A DNA stretch of 64,000 bases from SYFT01 sp964471115 (GCA_964471115.1 CAYYFE010000002.1:172696-236695); one strand, 5' to 3'. Shown: positions 23,544 through 32,668, counted from the first letter of the stretch. Numbers and translations are program-made. The notes: generated from the letters alone by a model not told the origin.

Positions 23544-25916
23544 GTGGACTTCGAGAAGCTGGGACTGTTCTACCTCGGCCGGCCCGTGGATTCCGCCACA
23601 GGCGAGACCCGGCCCGAGCCGTACCTGCTGGATTCACGTGACCTGACGACCCACGCCGTGTGTGTCGGCATGACCGGCAGCGGCAAGACCGGCTTGTGCC
23701 TCGACCTGCTGGAAGAAGCGGCGATCGACGGCATTCCCGTCATTGCGATCGATCCCAAGGGCGACGTCGGCAACCTGCTGCTCACGTTTCCGGCGCTCGA
23801 CGCGGCGTCGTTTGCGCCGTGGGTCAATCCCGAAGATGCCGCGCGCGCGGGTGTCTCCGCCGACGCGTTCGCGGCGCAGGAAGCTGAAAAATGGCGCGCC
23901 GGTCTGGCAGCCTGGGGGCAGGACGCCGCGCGTATCACCCGTCTGCGCTCGGCCGCCGAGTTCGTGATCTACACGCCGGGCTCAAACGCCGGACGGCCGC
24001 TGTCGATCCTCGACAGCCTGTCGGCGCCGCCGCCCGCCGTGCGCGACGACGCGGAACTGCTGGGGGATCGCGTGTCGAGCACGGTCGGCAGCCTGCTTGG
24101 GCTGCTGGGCCTGGACGCCGACCCGCTGACCAGCCGCGATCACATCCTGCTGTCGACCATCCTCACGCAGACGTGGCAGGCGGGGCAGTCGCTCGATCTG
24201 GGCGCGCTGATTCACGCCATCCAGACGCCGCCGGTGACGCGTGTCGGTGTCCTCGACCTCGAGGCGTTTTATCCGCAGCAGGATCGGTTCGCGCTGGCGA
24301 CCCGCGTCAACAACCTGCTGGCGTCTCCGGGGTTTGCCGCGTGGCTCGCCGGCGATCCCCTCGACGTCGGCCGCCTGTTGTTTGGTCCATCCGGGCGTCC
24401 GCGCGTGTCGGTCATCTCGATCGCCCATCTGTCAGACGCCGAGCGCATGTTCGTCGTCGCGCTGTTGCTTGGCGAAATCGTCTCGTGGGTGCGCACGCAG
24501 AGCGGGACGACCAGCCTGCGCGCGCTCATCTACATGGACGAAGTGTTCGGATATCTGCCGCCGACGGCCAATCCGCCCAGCAAGCAGCCCCTGCTGACGT
24601 TGTTCAAACAGGCGCGGGCGTTCGGGGTGGGCGTGTGCCTGGCCACGCAGAACCCGGTCGATCTCGATTACAAGGCTCTGGCCAACGCGGGGACGTGGCT
24701 CATTGGCCGCCTGCAGACCGAACGCGACCGGCTGCGCCTGCTCGACGGGCTGGAAGGCGCCGCGGGTGGCGCCTTCGATCGCGCGTCGGCGGAGGCGACG
24801 ATCACGGCGCTGGGCAAACGCCGGTTCTACGTGCACAACGTCCACGCCAAAGCGCCGGTCGTGATCGAGAGCCGCTGGGCGATGTCGTACCTGCGCGGCC
24901 CGCTCACGCGCGAAGACATCAAGCGGCTGTCACAGGCCGACGCGGCCGTGACACCAGCCGCGGTCTCACCGGCCGCGGCCCCGCCGGTGGCGCCGGCACC
25001 GTCACCCGTCTCCTCCGCCCGACCGCTGCTGCCGCCAGAGATTCCGCAGTTCTTCCTGCCGGGCGTCGCGGGTGCCACGTGGGTGCCGCACCTGTACGGC
25101 GCGGCCGAGGTGGATTTTGTCGACAGCCGCAAGGCCATCAACGAACGCCGGCAGGTGCGGGTGTGGTTGCCGCTCTCGGGCGCCGCGGCCGTCGTCGACT
25201 GGGAACAGGCGCAGCCGGTCACCGTCGAGCCGGCCGATCTGGACTCGAGTCCGTCAGCCGAGGCCGCCTGGGCGCCGTTGCCCGCGCAGGCCAGTCAGAT
25301 CAAGACGTTCGCCAAGTGGTCGAAGGATTTCGATCGATGGGTCTCGCGCAGTCAGCGACTCGAGTTGTGGCGGCATCCGGCCAGCGGACGCCAGTCGCGG
25401 CCTGCTGAGGACGAACGCGCCTTCCGCATTCGACTGGCCGAGGAACTGCGTGTCGACCGTGACGCCGCCGTCGACAAGGTCAGGACCCGATACGCCTCGA
25501 AGCTCGCGGCGGCTTCGGAGAAGGTGCGCAAGGCTGAACTCGCACTGGGCAAGGAACAGCAGGACGTGTCACAGCATCGTGTGCAGGCGGGCCTGTCGAC
25601 AGCCGGCACGATTGGCTCGGCCGTGCTGGGCGCCTTGTTCGGCCGGCGCGGTGGCGTGACCGCGACGACGATCGGCAAGGCGACGACGGCGGCGAAGTCG
25701 TGGTCGCGCGGCGGCAAGGAGGCCGAGGATGTGCGGCGCGCCGAGCAGAATCTGACGGCCGCGCAGGAGGCGCTGGCCGCCCTCGAGTCAGAGGTGGAGG
25801 CGGCCATCACGACGGTCGAACAACCCGCGACCGTCGAGACGCTGGAGCCGGTCGCGCTGCAGCCCAAACGCGGCGGCGTGCATGTGCACCTCGTCGCGCT
25901 GGTGTGGAAGCGCTAG
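23544..25916 (+). CDS. HerA-like / DUF853-type ATPase
   Basis: 790 aa, GTG start. Walker A GMTGSGKTG is at residues 42-50, preceded by VCV, and is followed by VIAIDPKGDVGNLLLTF. A Walker B-like LRALIYMDEVFGYLPP is near residue 330 and a sensor-like VGVCLATQNPVDLDYKAL follows, all typical of HerA/FtsK-superfamily P-loop ATPases with a DUF853/DUF87 core. From about residue 470 there is a Pro/Ala linker and a second region with a charged, probably coiled-coil segment (RVDRDAAVDKVRTRYASKLAAASEKVRKAELAL is split here by several Lys/Glu heptads) and another near the C-terminus. HerA-type enzymes pump DNA during repair or transfer. Its position 15 bp after ku suggests a DNA-repair link (inference). 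Confidence 0.8.
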   Translation: MDFEKLGLFYLGRPVDSATGETRPEPYLLDSRDLTTHAVCVGMTGSGKTGLCLDLLEEAAIDGIPVIAIDPKGDVGNLLLTFPALDAASFAPWVNPEDAARAGVSADAFAAQEAEKWRAGLAAWGQDAARITRLRSAAEFVIYTPGSNAGRPLSILDSLSAPPPAVRDDAELLGDRVSSTVGSLLGLLGLDADPLTSRDHILLSTILTQTWQAGQSLDLGALIHAIQTPPVTRVGVLDLEAFYPQQDRFALATRVNNLLASPGFAAWLAGDPLDVGRLLFGPSGRPRVSVISIAHLSDAERMFVVALLLGEIVSWVRTQSGTTSLRALIYMDEVFGYLPPTANPPSKQPLLTLFKQARAFGVGVCLATQNPVDLDYKALANAGTWLIGRLQTERDRLRLLDGLEGAAGGAFDRASAEATITALGKRRFYVHNVHAKAPVVIESRWAMSYLRGPLTREDIKRLSQADAAVTPAAVSPAAAPPVAPAPSPVSSARPLLPPEIPQFFLPGVAGATWVPHLYGAAEVDFVDSRKAINERRQVRVWLPLSGAAAVVDWEQAQPVTVEPADLDSSPSAEAAWAPLPAQASQIKTFAKWSKDFDRWVSRSQRLELWRHPASGRQSRPAEDERAFRIRLAEELRVDRDAAVDKVRTRYASKLAAASEKVRKAELALGKEQQDVSQHRVQAGLSTAGTIGSAVLGALFGRRGGVTATTIGKATTAAKSWSRGGKEAEDVRRAEQNLTAAQEALAALESEVEAAITTVEQPATVETLEPVALQPKRGGVHVHLVALVWKR

Positions 25917-27238
25917 CCCCCAGGTTTCCAGCCGGTCGCCTTCTCGAGTTCCTGCATCAGGTAACGCTCTTCGGCGGGGCCGGGCACGAACGTCTTGGTG
26001 GGCACGGGCACCGACAGGTCGGGCCCTTCCGGCAGTATGGGGACGGGCGGCGTGGCGTTGGCTTCGATCCAGATCCAGCCGGCGAGCGCGCCCACGCCGG
26101 CCGCGGCCACCAGGAGCGTCAAGATCAGGATCACGCCGCGGCGGCCCCGTCGCGGGGCCTCTTCCTCGGCCGGCTGGCCAAATGACAGCGAGAACTCCGG
26201 GTGGGTCGCGCGGTCGGACACCGGCGCCAGACCTTCGTCGAGATTGAGCGTGAGGTCGTCGAGATCGAGCACTGCCGGCGCCGCTGTTGCCGCTGCGGCT
26301 GGCGTCGGGGCGGCCGTCTGGGCCGCGGCCGGTGGCGGCGCGACGGGGACCGGCTCTCCCTGGTCGGCGACACGCGCGACGAGGGAGGGCGTGATGACAT
26401 TGGTGCCTTCCACCCGGCCGGCCTCGAGCGCCCGGTCGCAGATCAGGTTGATGCGGCGCGGCACGCCGCGCGCGAGCTCGGCGACGCGGTTGACGGCCTC
26501 GGCCGTGAACTCCACGGCGTCCTTGCCGCCGGCGACGCTCAGGCGATGCTGGATGTACGCGTCGACTTCGGCCGGCGGCAGGGGACCCAGCACCGACCGG
26601 CGCGACACGCGTTCGTTGAGCGCCCGCAGCGGCTCGCTCTCCACCATCGTCAGCAGCGAGGGCTGGCCGACGAGGATGATCTGCAGCAGGCGCTGTCCCT
26701 CGAACTCGAAGCCGCCCAGCACCCGAATTTGGTCGAGCACCTTCGAGGCCAGGCTCTGCGCCTCGTCGATGATGACCACCGCGTAGGAGTTGAGCGGCAC
26801 GAGCGAGGTGAGGAAGCCTTCGAGCGTGTCGAGCAGCTGCGGCATGTCGGCCTTGGCGAAGGCCCCTTTGCGGATCTCGTCGCGGCTCACGAGGCCGAAG
26901 TCACGCAGGATGACCCGCAGGACTTCGGCGTCGGACATGTACGGATTGAGGATCAGCGCCGAAAACGTGCGCGTGCCCAGCGCGTCGATGACCGCCCGGC
27001 ACAACGTGGTCTTGCCCATGCCGGTCTCGCCGGTCAGCAGCATCAGGCCTTCGCGGCGGCGCAGGCCCGTCAGCAGTTCCTCGTACGCGCGACGATGGGC
27101 GTCGCTCATGTACAGGAACCGCGGGTCGGTCGTCAGCGCAAACGGCTGCTCGCGGAGGCCATAAAACGCCTCGTACAGCGGCTCGTCCGGCGCCGCGGGC
27201 TCTGCGGGCGGTTGCACGCGCAGATTATAGACGCTCAC
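25913..27238 (-). CDS. ExeA/GspA-like AAA ATPase with C-terminal membrane segment
   Basis: 441 aa, GTG start. It opens with YEAFYGLREQPFALTTDPRFLY, the standard ExeA-type lead-in. Walker A GETGMGKTT is at residues 70-78, Walker B VVIIDEAQ near 155, and an arginine-containing sensor region is RGVPRRINLICDRAL. A Pro/Ala-rich linker (about 295-320) and a single transmembrane helix (about 370-390, VILILTLLVAAAGVGALAGW) put the C-terminal 50 residues outside the membrane. Relatives power type II secretion/pilus assembly or peptidoglycan-linked complexes and polysaccharide export. No partner genes are beside it. It is convergent with the HerA-like gene (4-bp overlap). Confidence 0.85.
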   Translation of the reverse strand: MSVYNLRVQPPAEPAAPDEPLYEAFYGLREQPFALTTDPRFLYMSDAHRRAYEELLTGLRRREGLMLLTGETGMGKTTLCRAVIDALGTRTFSALILNPYMSDAEVLRVILRDFGLVSRDEIRKGAFAKADMPQLLDTLEGFLTSLVPLNSYAVVIIDEAQSLASKVLDQIRVLGGFEFEGQRLLQIILVGQPSLLTMVESEPLRALNERVSRRSVLGPLPPAEVDAYIQHRLSVAGGKDAVEFTAEAVNRVAELARGVPRRINLICDRALEAGRVEGTNVITPSLVARVADQGEPVPVAPPPAAAQTAAPTPAAAATAAPAVLDLDDLTLNLDEGLAPVSDRATHPEFSLSFGQPAEEEAPRRGRRGVILILTLLVAAAGVGALAGWIWIEANATPPVPILPEGPDLSVPVPTKTFVPGPAEERYLMQELEKATGWKPGG

Positions 27239-27255
27239 CGGGGGGCGCGATTAAG

Positions 27256-27414
27256 AGATGGCGAGGTGGCGAGGTGGCGAGATGGCGAGGTGGCGAGTCA
27301 CGCGTAGCGCGGCCGGCTCTGGCGGCCGCGGGCTTGCCGAGGTGGCGAGGTGGCGAGGTGGCGAGTCACGCGTAGCGCGGCCGGCTCTGGCGGCCGCGGG
27401 CTTGCCGAGGTGGT
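27256..27414. repeat. Composite repeat array upstream of tRNA-His
   Basis: Runs of an 8-bp unit GAGGTGGC (or GAGATGGC) alternate with a hairpin block that begins GTAGCGCGGCCGG and ends CGGCCGCGG. Two nearly identical composite units of about 66 bp occur. The 3' side of tRNA-His carries the same elements in inverted orientation (27530-27765). Nothing protein-coding is evident. Confidence 0.9.
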
Positions 27415-27436
27415 AAGATGAGGGTCCGGCCGTTGT

Positions 27437-27512
27437 GGTGGGTGTAGCTCAATGGCAGAGCACTGGTCTGTGGCACCAGTTGTTGCGGGTTCGATTCCCG
27501 TCATCCACCCCA
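27437..27512 (+). tRNA. tRNA-His (GTG)
   Basis: Full cloverleaf. The extra G at position -1 faces C73, as is diagnostic for tRNA-His. The acceptor stem is GTGGGTG/CATCCAC with one G-T pair, the D arm is GCTC..GAGC, the anticodon loop is CTGTGGC with anticodon GTG, and the T arm is GCGGG-TTCGATT-CCCGT. The CCA end is encoded at 27510-27512. Confidence 0.95.
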
Positions 27513-27529
27513 TTTCTCATCCAGTTACT

Positions 27530-27765
27530 TCGGCATCTCGCCAGGGCTCGCGGCCGCAAGAACCGGCCGCGCTACGAGCGCCTCGCCACCTCGGCATCTC
27601 GGCAGGGCTCGCGGCCGCAAGAACCGGCCGCGCTACGAGCGCCTCGCCACCTCGCCATCTCGGCAGGGCTCGCGGCCGCAAGAACCGGCCGCGCTACGCG
27701 TGACTCGCCACCTCGCCACCTCGTAATCTCGTAATCTCGCCACCTAGTAATCTCGCCACCCCCAA
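27530..27765. repeat. Composite repeat array downstream of tRNA-His (inverted)
   Basis: Three copies of an about 62-bp unit: GGGCTCGCGGCCGC...CCGGCCGCGCTACG followed by GCCTCGCCACCTCGCC-type 8-bp repeats. This is the reverse complement of the array at 27256-27414. The last 60 bp degenerate into CTCGTAATCTCG-type variants. No gene is visible in the 256 bp between the tRNA and the next CDS. Confidence 0.9.
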
Positions 27766-27768
27766 TGG

Positions 27769-28275
27769 TCATCGTCGCAAGCCGGTCCTGCGTGTGACCC
27801 ACGCGCGGAAGGCCTGGGCCTGCTCGGGGGTGAGGGTGGCGGCGATGCGGTCGTGCAGGCCGTCCTGTTCCGCGATGAACAGGCGCCGGGCTTCGTCCTG
27901 CATCTCACGGAGGCGGTCTTCCTGCGCCCGGAGCAACGCGAGGATTTGATCACGCTGCGCGTCGGTCAGCTGGACTTCCCGGTTGAGGTCCTCGACGTAC
28001 ATGGCCGGCGGCGGCCCGAACATCGGCCCGCCCGGGCCCCCCGGCCCGCCACCCCGCCGCCCCCGTCCAGTACCCCTCGCACCCTGTGGACCCTGTGGAC
28101 CCTGTGGACCTTGTGGACCCTGCCCACCCTGCCACGCACCCTGTGGACCCTGTGGACCTTGCGGACCCTGTGGACCCAGAATCTTCCTCTCCACCACGAT
28201 CCCCGTCAGCAGTCCGATGCTGAACACCAGCGCGACGAAGGTCGCCATCCACACGCGCATCGACGGCGTCGTCAC
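27769..28275 (-). CDS. Spy/CpxP-like periplasmic protein with collagen-like GPQ repeat
   Basis: 168 aa. An N-terminal membrane anchor (residues about 8-28) is followed by about 33 residues of Gly-Pro-Gln triplets (34-66) and an Arg/Gly stretch. The C-terminal half is helical with the LTPEQAQAFRAWV and LTDAQRDQILALLRAQ elements of the Spy/CpxP (heavy-metal resistance, LTXXQ) family. Such proteins are periplasmic chaperones or sensors. The triplet run is short and may serve as a spacer. Its ATG overlaps the stop of the anti-sigma gene by 4 bp, so it is the third gene of an ECF sigma operon. Confidence 0.82.
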   Translation of the reverse strand: MTTPSMRVWMATFVALVFSIGLLTGIVVERKILGPQGPQGPQGPQGAWQGGQGPQGPQGPQGPQGARGTGRGRRGGGPGGPGGPMFGPPPAMYVEDLNREVQLTDAQRDQILALLRAQEDRLREMQDEARRLFIAEQDGLHDRIAATLTPEQAQAFRAWVTRRTGLRR

Positions 28276-28790
28276 TGGCCACCTCCGGTGGTGACGGCCT
28301 GGTCGGCGCTGGCCGTCAGAAGCAGCGACAGCAGATCCTGCGCGGATGCGTCCTCACTGAACAGCACGGCCGAGGCCGGCGTCGTGGTGACGTCCGCCGT
28401 CGCGCTCACCGCGTCGGCCGCGCCGGTGTCTTCAGCGGTGACGGCCGGCCGCGCCACGTTGGCCACGGCCAGCGCCAGCGCCGCGGCGACGGGCACGAGC
28501 CGCCACGTCCAGCGTTTCCAGTCGAGCGCGTCGAACCACGTCGGCGCCTCCGGCGTGGTCGCCTGCGTCTGGCGCAGCTGTGCCATCACCAGGTGGCCCA
28601 CGGACGTGACCGGGGCTTCGCGCAGGGCACCCAGCGCGGCGCGCATTGCCCGCTGATCGGCCAGCGCCTCGGCGCAGGCCGCGCAGCCGGCCAGGTGGGC
28701 GTCGAGCCTCTGGCGGTCCGCGGGTCCCAGCGCCGCGTCGTCGGCCGCCTTCAGCAACAGCGGCAGCAGATCGTCACAATGCGTGCTCAT
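28272..28790 (-). CDS. Anti-sigma factor with zinc-finger (zf-HC2-like) domain
   Basis: 172 aa. The N-terminus has HCDDLLPLLLKAADD and later HLAGCAACAEALADQ, the HX3CX2C-like zinc-binding anti-sigma motif. A single hydrophobic helix lies at about 97-112 (VPVAAALALAVANVA) and a periplasmic tail follows. It is coupled on both sides by 4-bp overlaps, with the ECF sigma gene upstream and the Spy-like gene downstream. This supports a membrane-bound anti-sigma factor that reports envelope conditions to the sigma factor. Confidence 0.88.
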   Translation of the reverse strand: MSTHCDDLLPLLLKAADDAALGPADRQRLDAHLAGCAACAEALADQRAMRAALGALREAPVTSVGHLVMAQLRQTQATTPEAPTWFDALDWKRWTWRLVPVAAALALAVANVARPAVTAEDTGAADAVSATADVTTTPASAVLFSEDASAQDLLSLLLTASADQAVTTGGGQ

Positions 28791-29329
28791 CGTCCTGGCT
28801 CCCTGCCGGTGACCAGCGCCTTGAGTCGCTGGCGTCCCCGGAAAATGCGCGATTCCACGGTGCCGATCGGAATGCCGAGCGCGTCGGCGATCTCACGGTA
28901 CTCCAGTCCCTCGATGTCGCGCAGCACCACGGCTTCGCGCCACTCGTCGGGCAGTTCGGCCAGCGCGCGGCGCAGCTGGTCGTGCGCCACCACCCGCGCC
29001 TCGAGGCGTTCGTCGCTGGCCACCCGGTGCGCCGCCTCGTCCGACCCGGGCGCCTCGTGCCGGTTCCGCCGCCGGTCAAGATGCGTCCGGGCCGCGTTGG
29101 TGCCGATCTGGTAGAGCCACGTGCGGAACGCGCTCTGCCCGCGGAAGTCCTTCAGCGCCCGGTAGGCCCGTAGCAACGTCTCCTGCGCCACATCTTCGGC
29201 ATCGGCCTGATTCGAGAGCATATGGGTCAGAAATCGGACCAATCCCGCCTGATGCCGGGAGACCAGGTCCCCGAACGCGTCGAGGTCGCCCTTGCGGGCC
29301 CGGTTGACGAGGTCCAGATCGGCATTCAT
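28787..29329 (-). CDS. ECF-type RNA polymerase sigma factor
   Basis: 180 aa. Region 2 has ADAEDVAQETLLRAYRALKDFRG and TWLYQIGTNAARTHL; region 4 has LPDEWREAVVLRDIEGLEYREIADALGIPIGTVESRI with the helix-turn-helix. This is the normal ECF length. The ATG at 29329 (MNADLDLVNRARKGDLDAF) is preferred because region 2 begins there; a longer in-frame extension is not conserved in type. It is probably held by the anti-sigma factor encoded next. It follows a membrane-protein gene by 26 bp and may be part of a longer minus-strand operon starting at 32589. Confidence 0.92.
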   Translation of the reverse strand: MNADLDLVNRARKGDLDAFGDLVSRHQAGLVRFLTHMLSNQADAEDVAQETLLRAYRALKDFRGQSAFRTWLYQIGTNAARTHLDRRRNRHEAPGSDEAAHRVASDERLEARVVAHDQLRRALAELPDEWREAVVLRDIEGLEYREIADALGIPIGTVESRIFRGRQRLKALVTGREPGR

Positions 29330-29355
29330 CACATGAGACCCGCCGCGCCCCGCCG

Positions 29356-30936
29356 TTATTCCCACACCAGCCGATACAGCCGGTGGCCGCCCGGTCCGGC
29401 GGCCAGCAGGCGGAATTCCGGCCGATCTTCGATGTCGCGGACGACCTGGTCGGCCCGGTCGCCATACCGTTCCAGGTGGACCAGCACGTGGGTTGCGCCG
29501 GCCTGCCGCAACGTGTCCACCGTGCCCGGCTCGGGGAAGTACCACAGCGAATCCGCGTGACGGCGATACGACATCGGTGTGCGCCCACTGTATCCGTTCA
29601 TGACCGGCTGCCAGTGCGCTGTGGCGTTGATGACGTATTCACCGCCCTCAAACGCGGCCGCGGCCGGATAAAACGGCATCTCCGCCAGCAGCACTGGGGC
29701 GGGCTCGTCGCGCAGGAGCGCATACACCGACGGCGAGCCGGTCCACGGCGTGGTGGCAATCGGCGCATGCAACGATTCCGCCGTCAGCAGCGCCAGCGCA
29801 GCCGTCGCCGCAGTCACGGCCCGCGGGGCCATCGAGCGGTGTTTGAGCAGACGAGCCAATCCGAACGCGGCAAGTGTGGCCAGACCGGCGTATGCGAGCA
29901 CGCCGAATCGGGTGGCGGCCCGAATGCCCCGCATCGGCGGGAACGCCTGATAGAGCCACTCGTACACCGGCGTTGCTGTGCCCAGCGAGCAGACAACACC
30001 GGCCACGAGCAGCAGGGCCGCCCAGCGCGCGAGCGGCTGATGGCGCCACGACGCCGCCAGCCCGACGATCGCCAGCGCGAGGATGGTGAGGCCCGGGAAC
30101 CACACATCGGTGTCGACGGTGAACCAGCCCTGCGTCCACCAGCGATGCGCATGCGCCAGCGAGGTGAGCCACCCGGCGGGTGTCGCCGAGAACTGCGCCA
30201 CCTGATCGAGCGGCCGGCTGACGGGATCGACGAGATACGGCCACAGGATCGGCATCGCGATGAGCAGGCCCGCGAGGCCTTCGACCGCGACGCGGGCGAC
30301 CTCACGCACGTGCCGTCGCTCGGCCAGCGGCATCACGGCGGCGCCGATGATGCCGAAGACGAGCCAGTGCAGCGATGTCGCGGCGGTCAACGCCACCCCG
30401 GCCGGCACCATCCACCAGCGTCCCCCGCCGGTGAGCCGCAGCCACACCGCGCCCCAGATCAGCCACAGGCCCCAGGCATGTGCGGCCTGCAGATGCGGCA
30501 GGCGCGTCAGCAGGTGCGTGTTGAACGCGAAGAAGGCGCCGGCCAGCAGCGCCGCCGGCAGCGAGCCGGTCCATCGCCGCATCACGACCGTCGTCGCCCA
30601 TCCGGTGGCCGCGAGTCCGGCGATGAGCAGCAGGTTGAACAGGAGCACGGGCGACTGACTGAGCCACCAGACGGGCGCCCCGGCGATCGCGGGCACGACC
30701 AGCGGCTCGGAGAAGGTCAGCGCGGCTTCCCCCGGTTGGAAGATGTTGCCGTGCCACAGCCGGCCGGGATCGGTCGGCAGGATGTGTGCGATCCAGCTGA
30801 CGATCCACGCGTTCAGTTGTGCGTCGGCGTTGTGGTTGAGCGACAGACGATGGGGGGCGCTCGCCAGCGGCCAGGTGTGCAACACCGCCAGCGCGAGAAA
30901 CAGAGCGGGGATGCGAATCGACCGGAACGCGGGCAA
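29356..30936 (-). CDS. Polytopic membrane protein, GT-C/YfhO-like
   Basis: 526 aa with about ten hydrophobic helices. Early polar residues NHNADAQLNAWIVSWIAH and a large extracytoplasmic C-terminal domain (after about residue 400) give the look of GT-C fold glycosyltransferases or YfhO-like proteins. I cannot point to a firm catalytic DxD motif. The first codon appears to be TTG at 30936-30934, immediately after the stop of the upstream VWFA-related gene. No other start fits the hydrophobic N-terminus without losing it. Function unknown; cell-envelope glycan metabolism is a guess. Confidence 0.65.
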   Translation of the reverse strand: MPAFRSIRIPALFLALAVLHTWPLASAPHRLSLNHNADAQLNAWIVSWIAHILPTDPGRLWHGNIFQPGEAALTFSEPLVVPAIAGAPVWWLSQSPVLLFNLLLIAGLAATGWATTVVMRRWTGSLPAALLAGAFFAFNTHLLTRLPHLQAAHAWGLWLIWGAVWLRLTGGGRWWMVPAGVALTAATSLHWLVFGIIGAAVMPLAERRHVREVARVAVEGLAGLLIAMPILWPYLVDPVSRPLDQVAQFSATPAGWLTSLAHAHRWWTQGWFTVDTDVWFPGLTILALAIVGLAASWRHQPLARWAALLLVAGVVCSLGTATPVYEWLYQAFPPMRGIRAATRFGVLAYAGLATLAAFGLARLLKHRSMAPRAVTAATAALALLTAESLHAPIATTPWTGSPSVYALLRDEPAPVLLAEMPFYPAAAAFEGGEYVINATAHWQPVMNGYSGRTPMSYRRHADSLWYFPEPGTVDTLRQAGATHVLVHLERYGDRADQVVRDIEDRPEFRLLAAGPGGHRLYRLVWE

Positions 30937-32589
30937 TCAGCGCGCCTTGTGAAACGTGCGCGCGACATGTCCCGCGTCCGCGCCGTTGATCGTCAGGATG
31001 GCGCGGACCTCGTAGTCGCCCGGCGGCAGCGCGGCGACCTCGAGGCGGCCGGTCACCGCGCGCCGCAGCGGATCGGGTGAGGTGAGCACGCGGCCGGACT
31101 CTGAGACGAGGGCCGCGGCGTCCGGCCGCGCGCGCACCTCGACGCGCGCGCCGAGCGTCTGACCGGCCGCCACCTCGCCGTAGACCTCCGCGTACCACTC
31201 GAGGGCGTCCGCTTCGGCGTCCGGCTGCAGGACGGGCACGAACGAGTCGGCCGTCAGGCGGCCCAGCATGAGCGCGCTCAGCCGGAACGGTCCGGCGGCT
31301 GCGAGCCGCGCGTCGACGTCCACGTCCACCGTGCCGCGGCGGCCCGACAGTTCGGACGCCGCCCAGCGCAACCTGTAGGTGCCCTCGGGCGCCAGCGCGC
31401 CTGCAATCAACGGCCGCTCGGTGAGCGCCTCAGGCGGCTCCTTCCACTGCGACACCAGGCGGCCGTCGGGCGTCACGAGCGCGAACTCCGTCCACTGCAG
31501 CGACGGGCCCGGCTCGATCGTTTCGGCGACGATCAGCAGGCGGATGCTGGCGCGATCGGAATGCAGCACGGGATACGCGGCCAGGCGCAGCGGCAGGTCG
31601 GTGAACGTGCGTCCCGCGCGCACCATGTCGGTCAGCGACTCGAGGGCATCCGGGTCGCCGGTGCGCACCCAGGCCTGTGCCGGCGCGCGAACGGTCACGT
31701 CGGTGCGTGAGGTGGTGACCATGGATCGCACGGCCTCGCCGGCGTCGAGCCGGCCGTCGGTCGTCACGGTGAGCGTCACGCGCCCGGTTTCCTGCGTCGC
31801 CAGCGCGCGCCAGTCGGCGCCGAGCACGGCACCGCCGGTCGCTGCCGTAAGTTCATTGAGGCCGGCCGGACGTCCTGCCGTCTTACCACCAGCGCCGGCC
31901 ACGTACAGCGCGATGCGCTGCTGCGCGACGACCGGCGCCAGCGCCTGTATCGCGCGGCGCACCCGGCCGTTGACCTCGAACGGCGCCGCCACCACGAGCA
32001 GCGGCTTCACTTCGGTGGTGTCGCCGATCGCGATGGCGACGCGGGTGATGCCGTCGATGAGCGACAGTGCGGCGGCCTCCTGGTCGCGATCGTTGGCGGC
32101 GGCAGGCGCGGTGCCCAGCGGCAGCGCGCCGGCGGCCTCCACGATGCGCGCGTGTGTGGTGGTGAAGTCGACGGGGCGCGCCTCGGCGGTCAGCGGAATC
32201 AGCGCGAGGCGATCGGCGGGCCCCAGCGCCGAGGTGAGCGATTTCAGTCCAGCGGTCAGCGCGGCGTGACCATCTGCCGGAAGCCGCGCCGCATCCACCA
32301 GCACGGCCATCGTGCGGCTCGCCGCGGCATCGTTGCGTCCGTACGGCGCCGGCCAGAGTGGCGCGGGACCCGGCGCTGGGCCGGGCGTTCGCCGAATGGC
32401 GGTGACTGGGTACGTCCGGCCGTCGAGCCGCACCTGGAAGTCTTCGGGCGCGAGGCGCTCGGGACGTTCGCCCGAGGCCGTCAGCGCGACGACATCGATC
32501 GTGACCGTGGCCGGCCGCTGTGCGTGAGCGCCGTCAACGGCCAGAATCGCCAGCGCGGCGGCGAGGGGAAGCAGGCGCACGCGAGACAT
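30937..32589 (-). CDS. Secreted VWFA-related protein (acidobacterial type)
   Basis: 550 aa, with a signal peptide MSRVRLLPLAAALAILAVDGAHAQ. The VWFA-related region (MAVLVDAARLPADG...) lacks the serine pattern of a metal-ion-dependent adhesion site. The C-terminus LPPGDYEVRAILTINGADAG is shared with the three tandem proteins at 57272-62569, so all four are paralogues. Function is unknown; family members are annotated only as VWA domain proteins of Acidobacteriota. Divergent from the MBL-fold gene with a 79-bp spacer. Confidence 0.8.
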   Translation of the reverse strand: MSRVRLLPLAAALAILAVDGAHAQRPATVTIDVVALTASGERPERLAPEDFQVRLDGRTYPVTAIRRTPGPAPGPAPLWPAPYGRNDAAASRTMAVLVDAARLPADGHAALTAGLKSLTSALGPADRLALIPLTAEARPVDFTTTHARIVEAAGALPLGTAPAAANDRDQEAAALSLIDGITRVAIAIGDTTEVKPLLVVAAPFEVNGRVRRAIQALAPVVAQQRIALYVAGAGGKTAGRPAGLNELTAATGGAVLGADWRALATQETGRVTLTVTTDGRLDAGEAVRSMVTTSRTDVTVRAPAQAWVRTGDPDALESLTDMVRAGRTFTDLPLRLAAYPVLHSDRASIRLLIVAETIEPGPSLQWTEFALVTPDGRLVSQWKEPPEALTERPLIAGALAPEGTYRLRWAASELSGRRGTVDVDVDARLAAAGPFRLSALMLGRLTADSFVPVLQPDAEADALEWYAEVYGEVAAGQTLGARVEVRARPDAAALVSESGRVLTSPDPLRRAVTGRLEVAALPPGDYEVRAILTINGADAGHVARTFHKAR

Positions 32590-32668
32590 TCTACGGCGTT
32601 CACGTCGGGAATCAGGGCGTTCGTCACGCAGATGTGACCGGGGACGTGTTTGGTGACATCCTGCCGCC

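Noticed and set aside
27435..27734. ORFs of 80-100 aa across tRNA-His and its flanking arrays
   Set aside because: They read through the tRNA and repeat units and have no independent coding signal.
29383..31080. 565-aa + strand frame opposite the membrane-protein gene
   Set aside because: Antisense shadow; composition is typical of frame-shifted GC-rich sequence.
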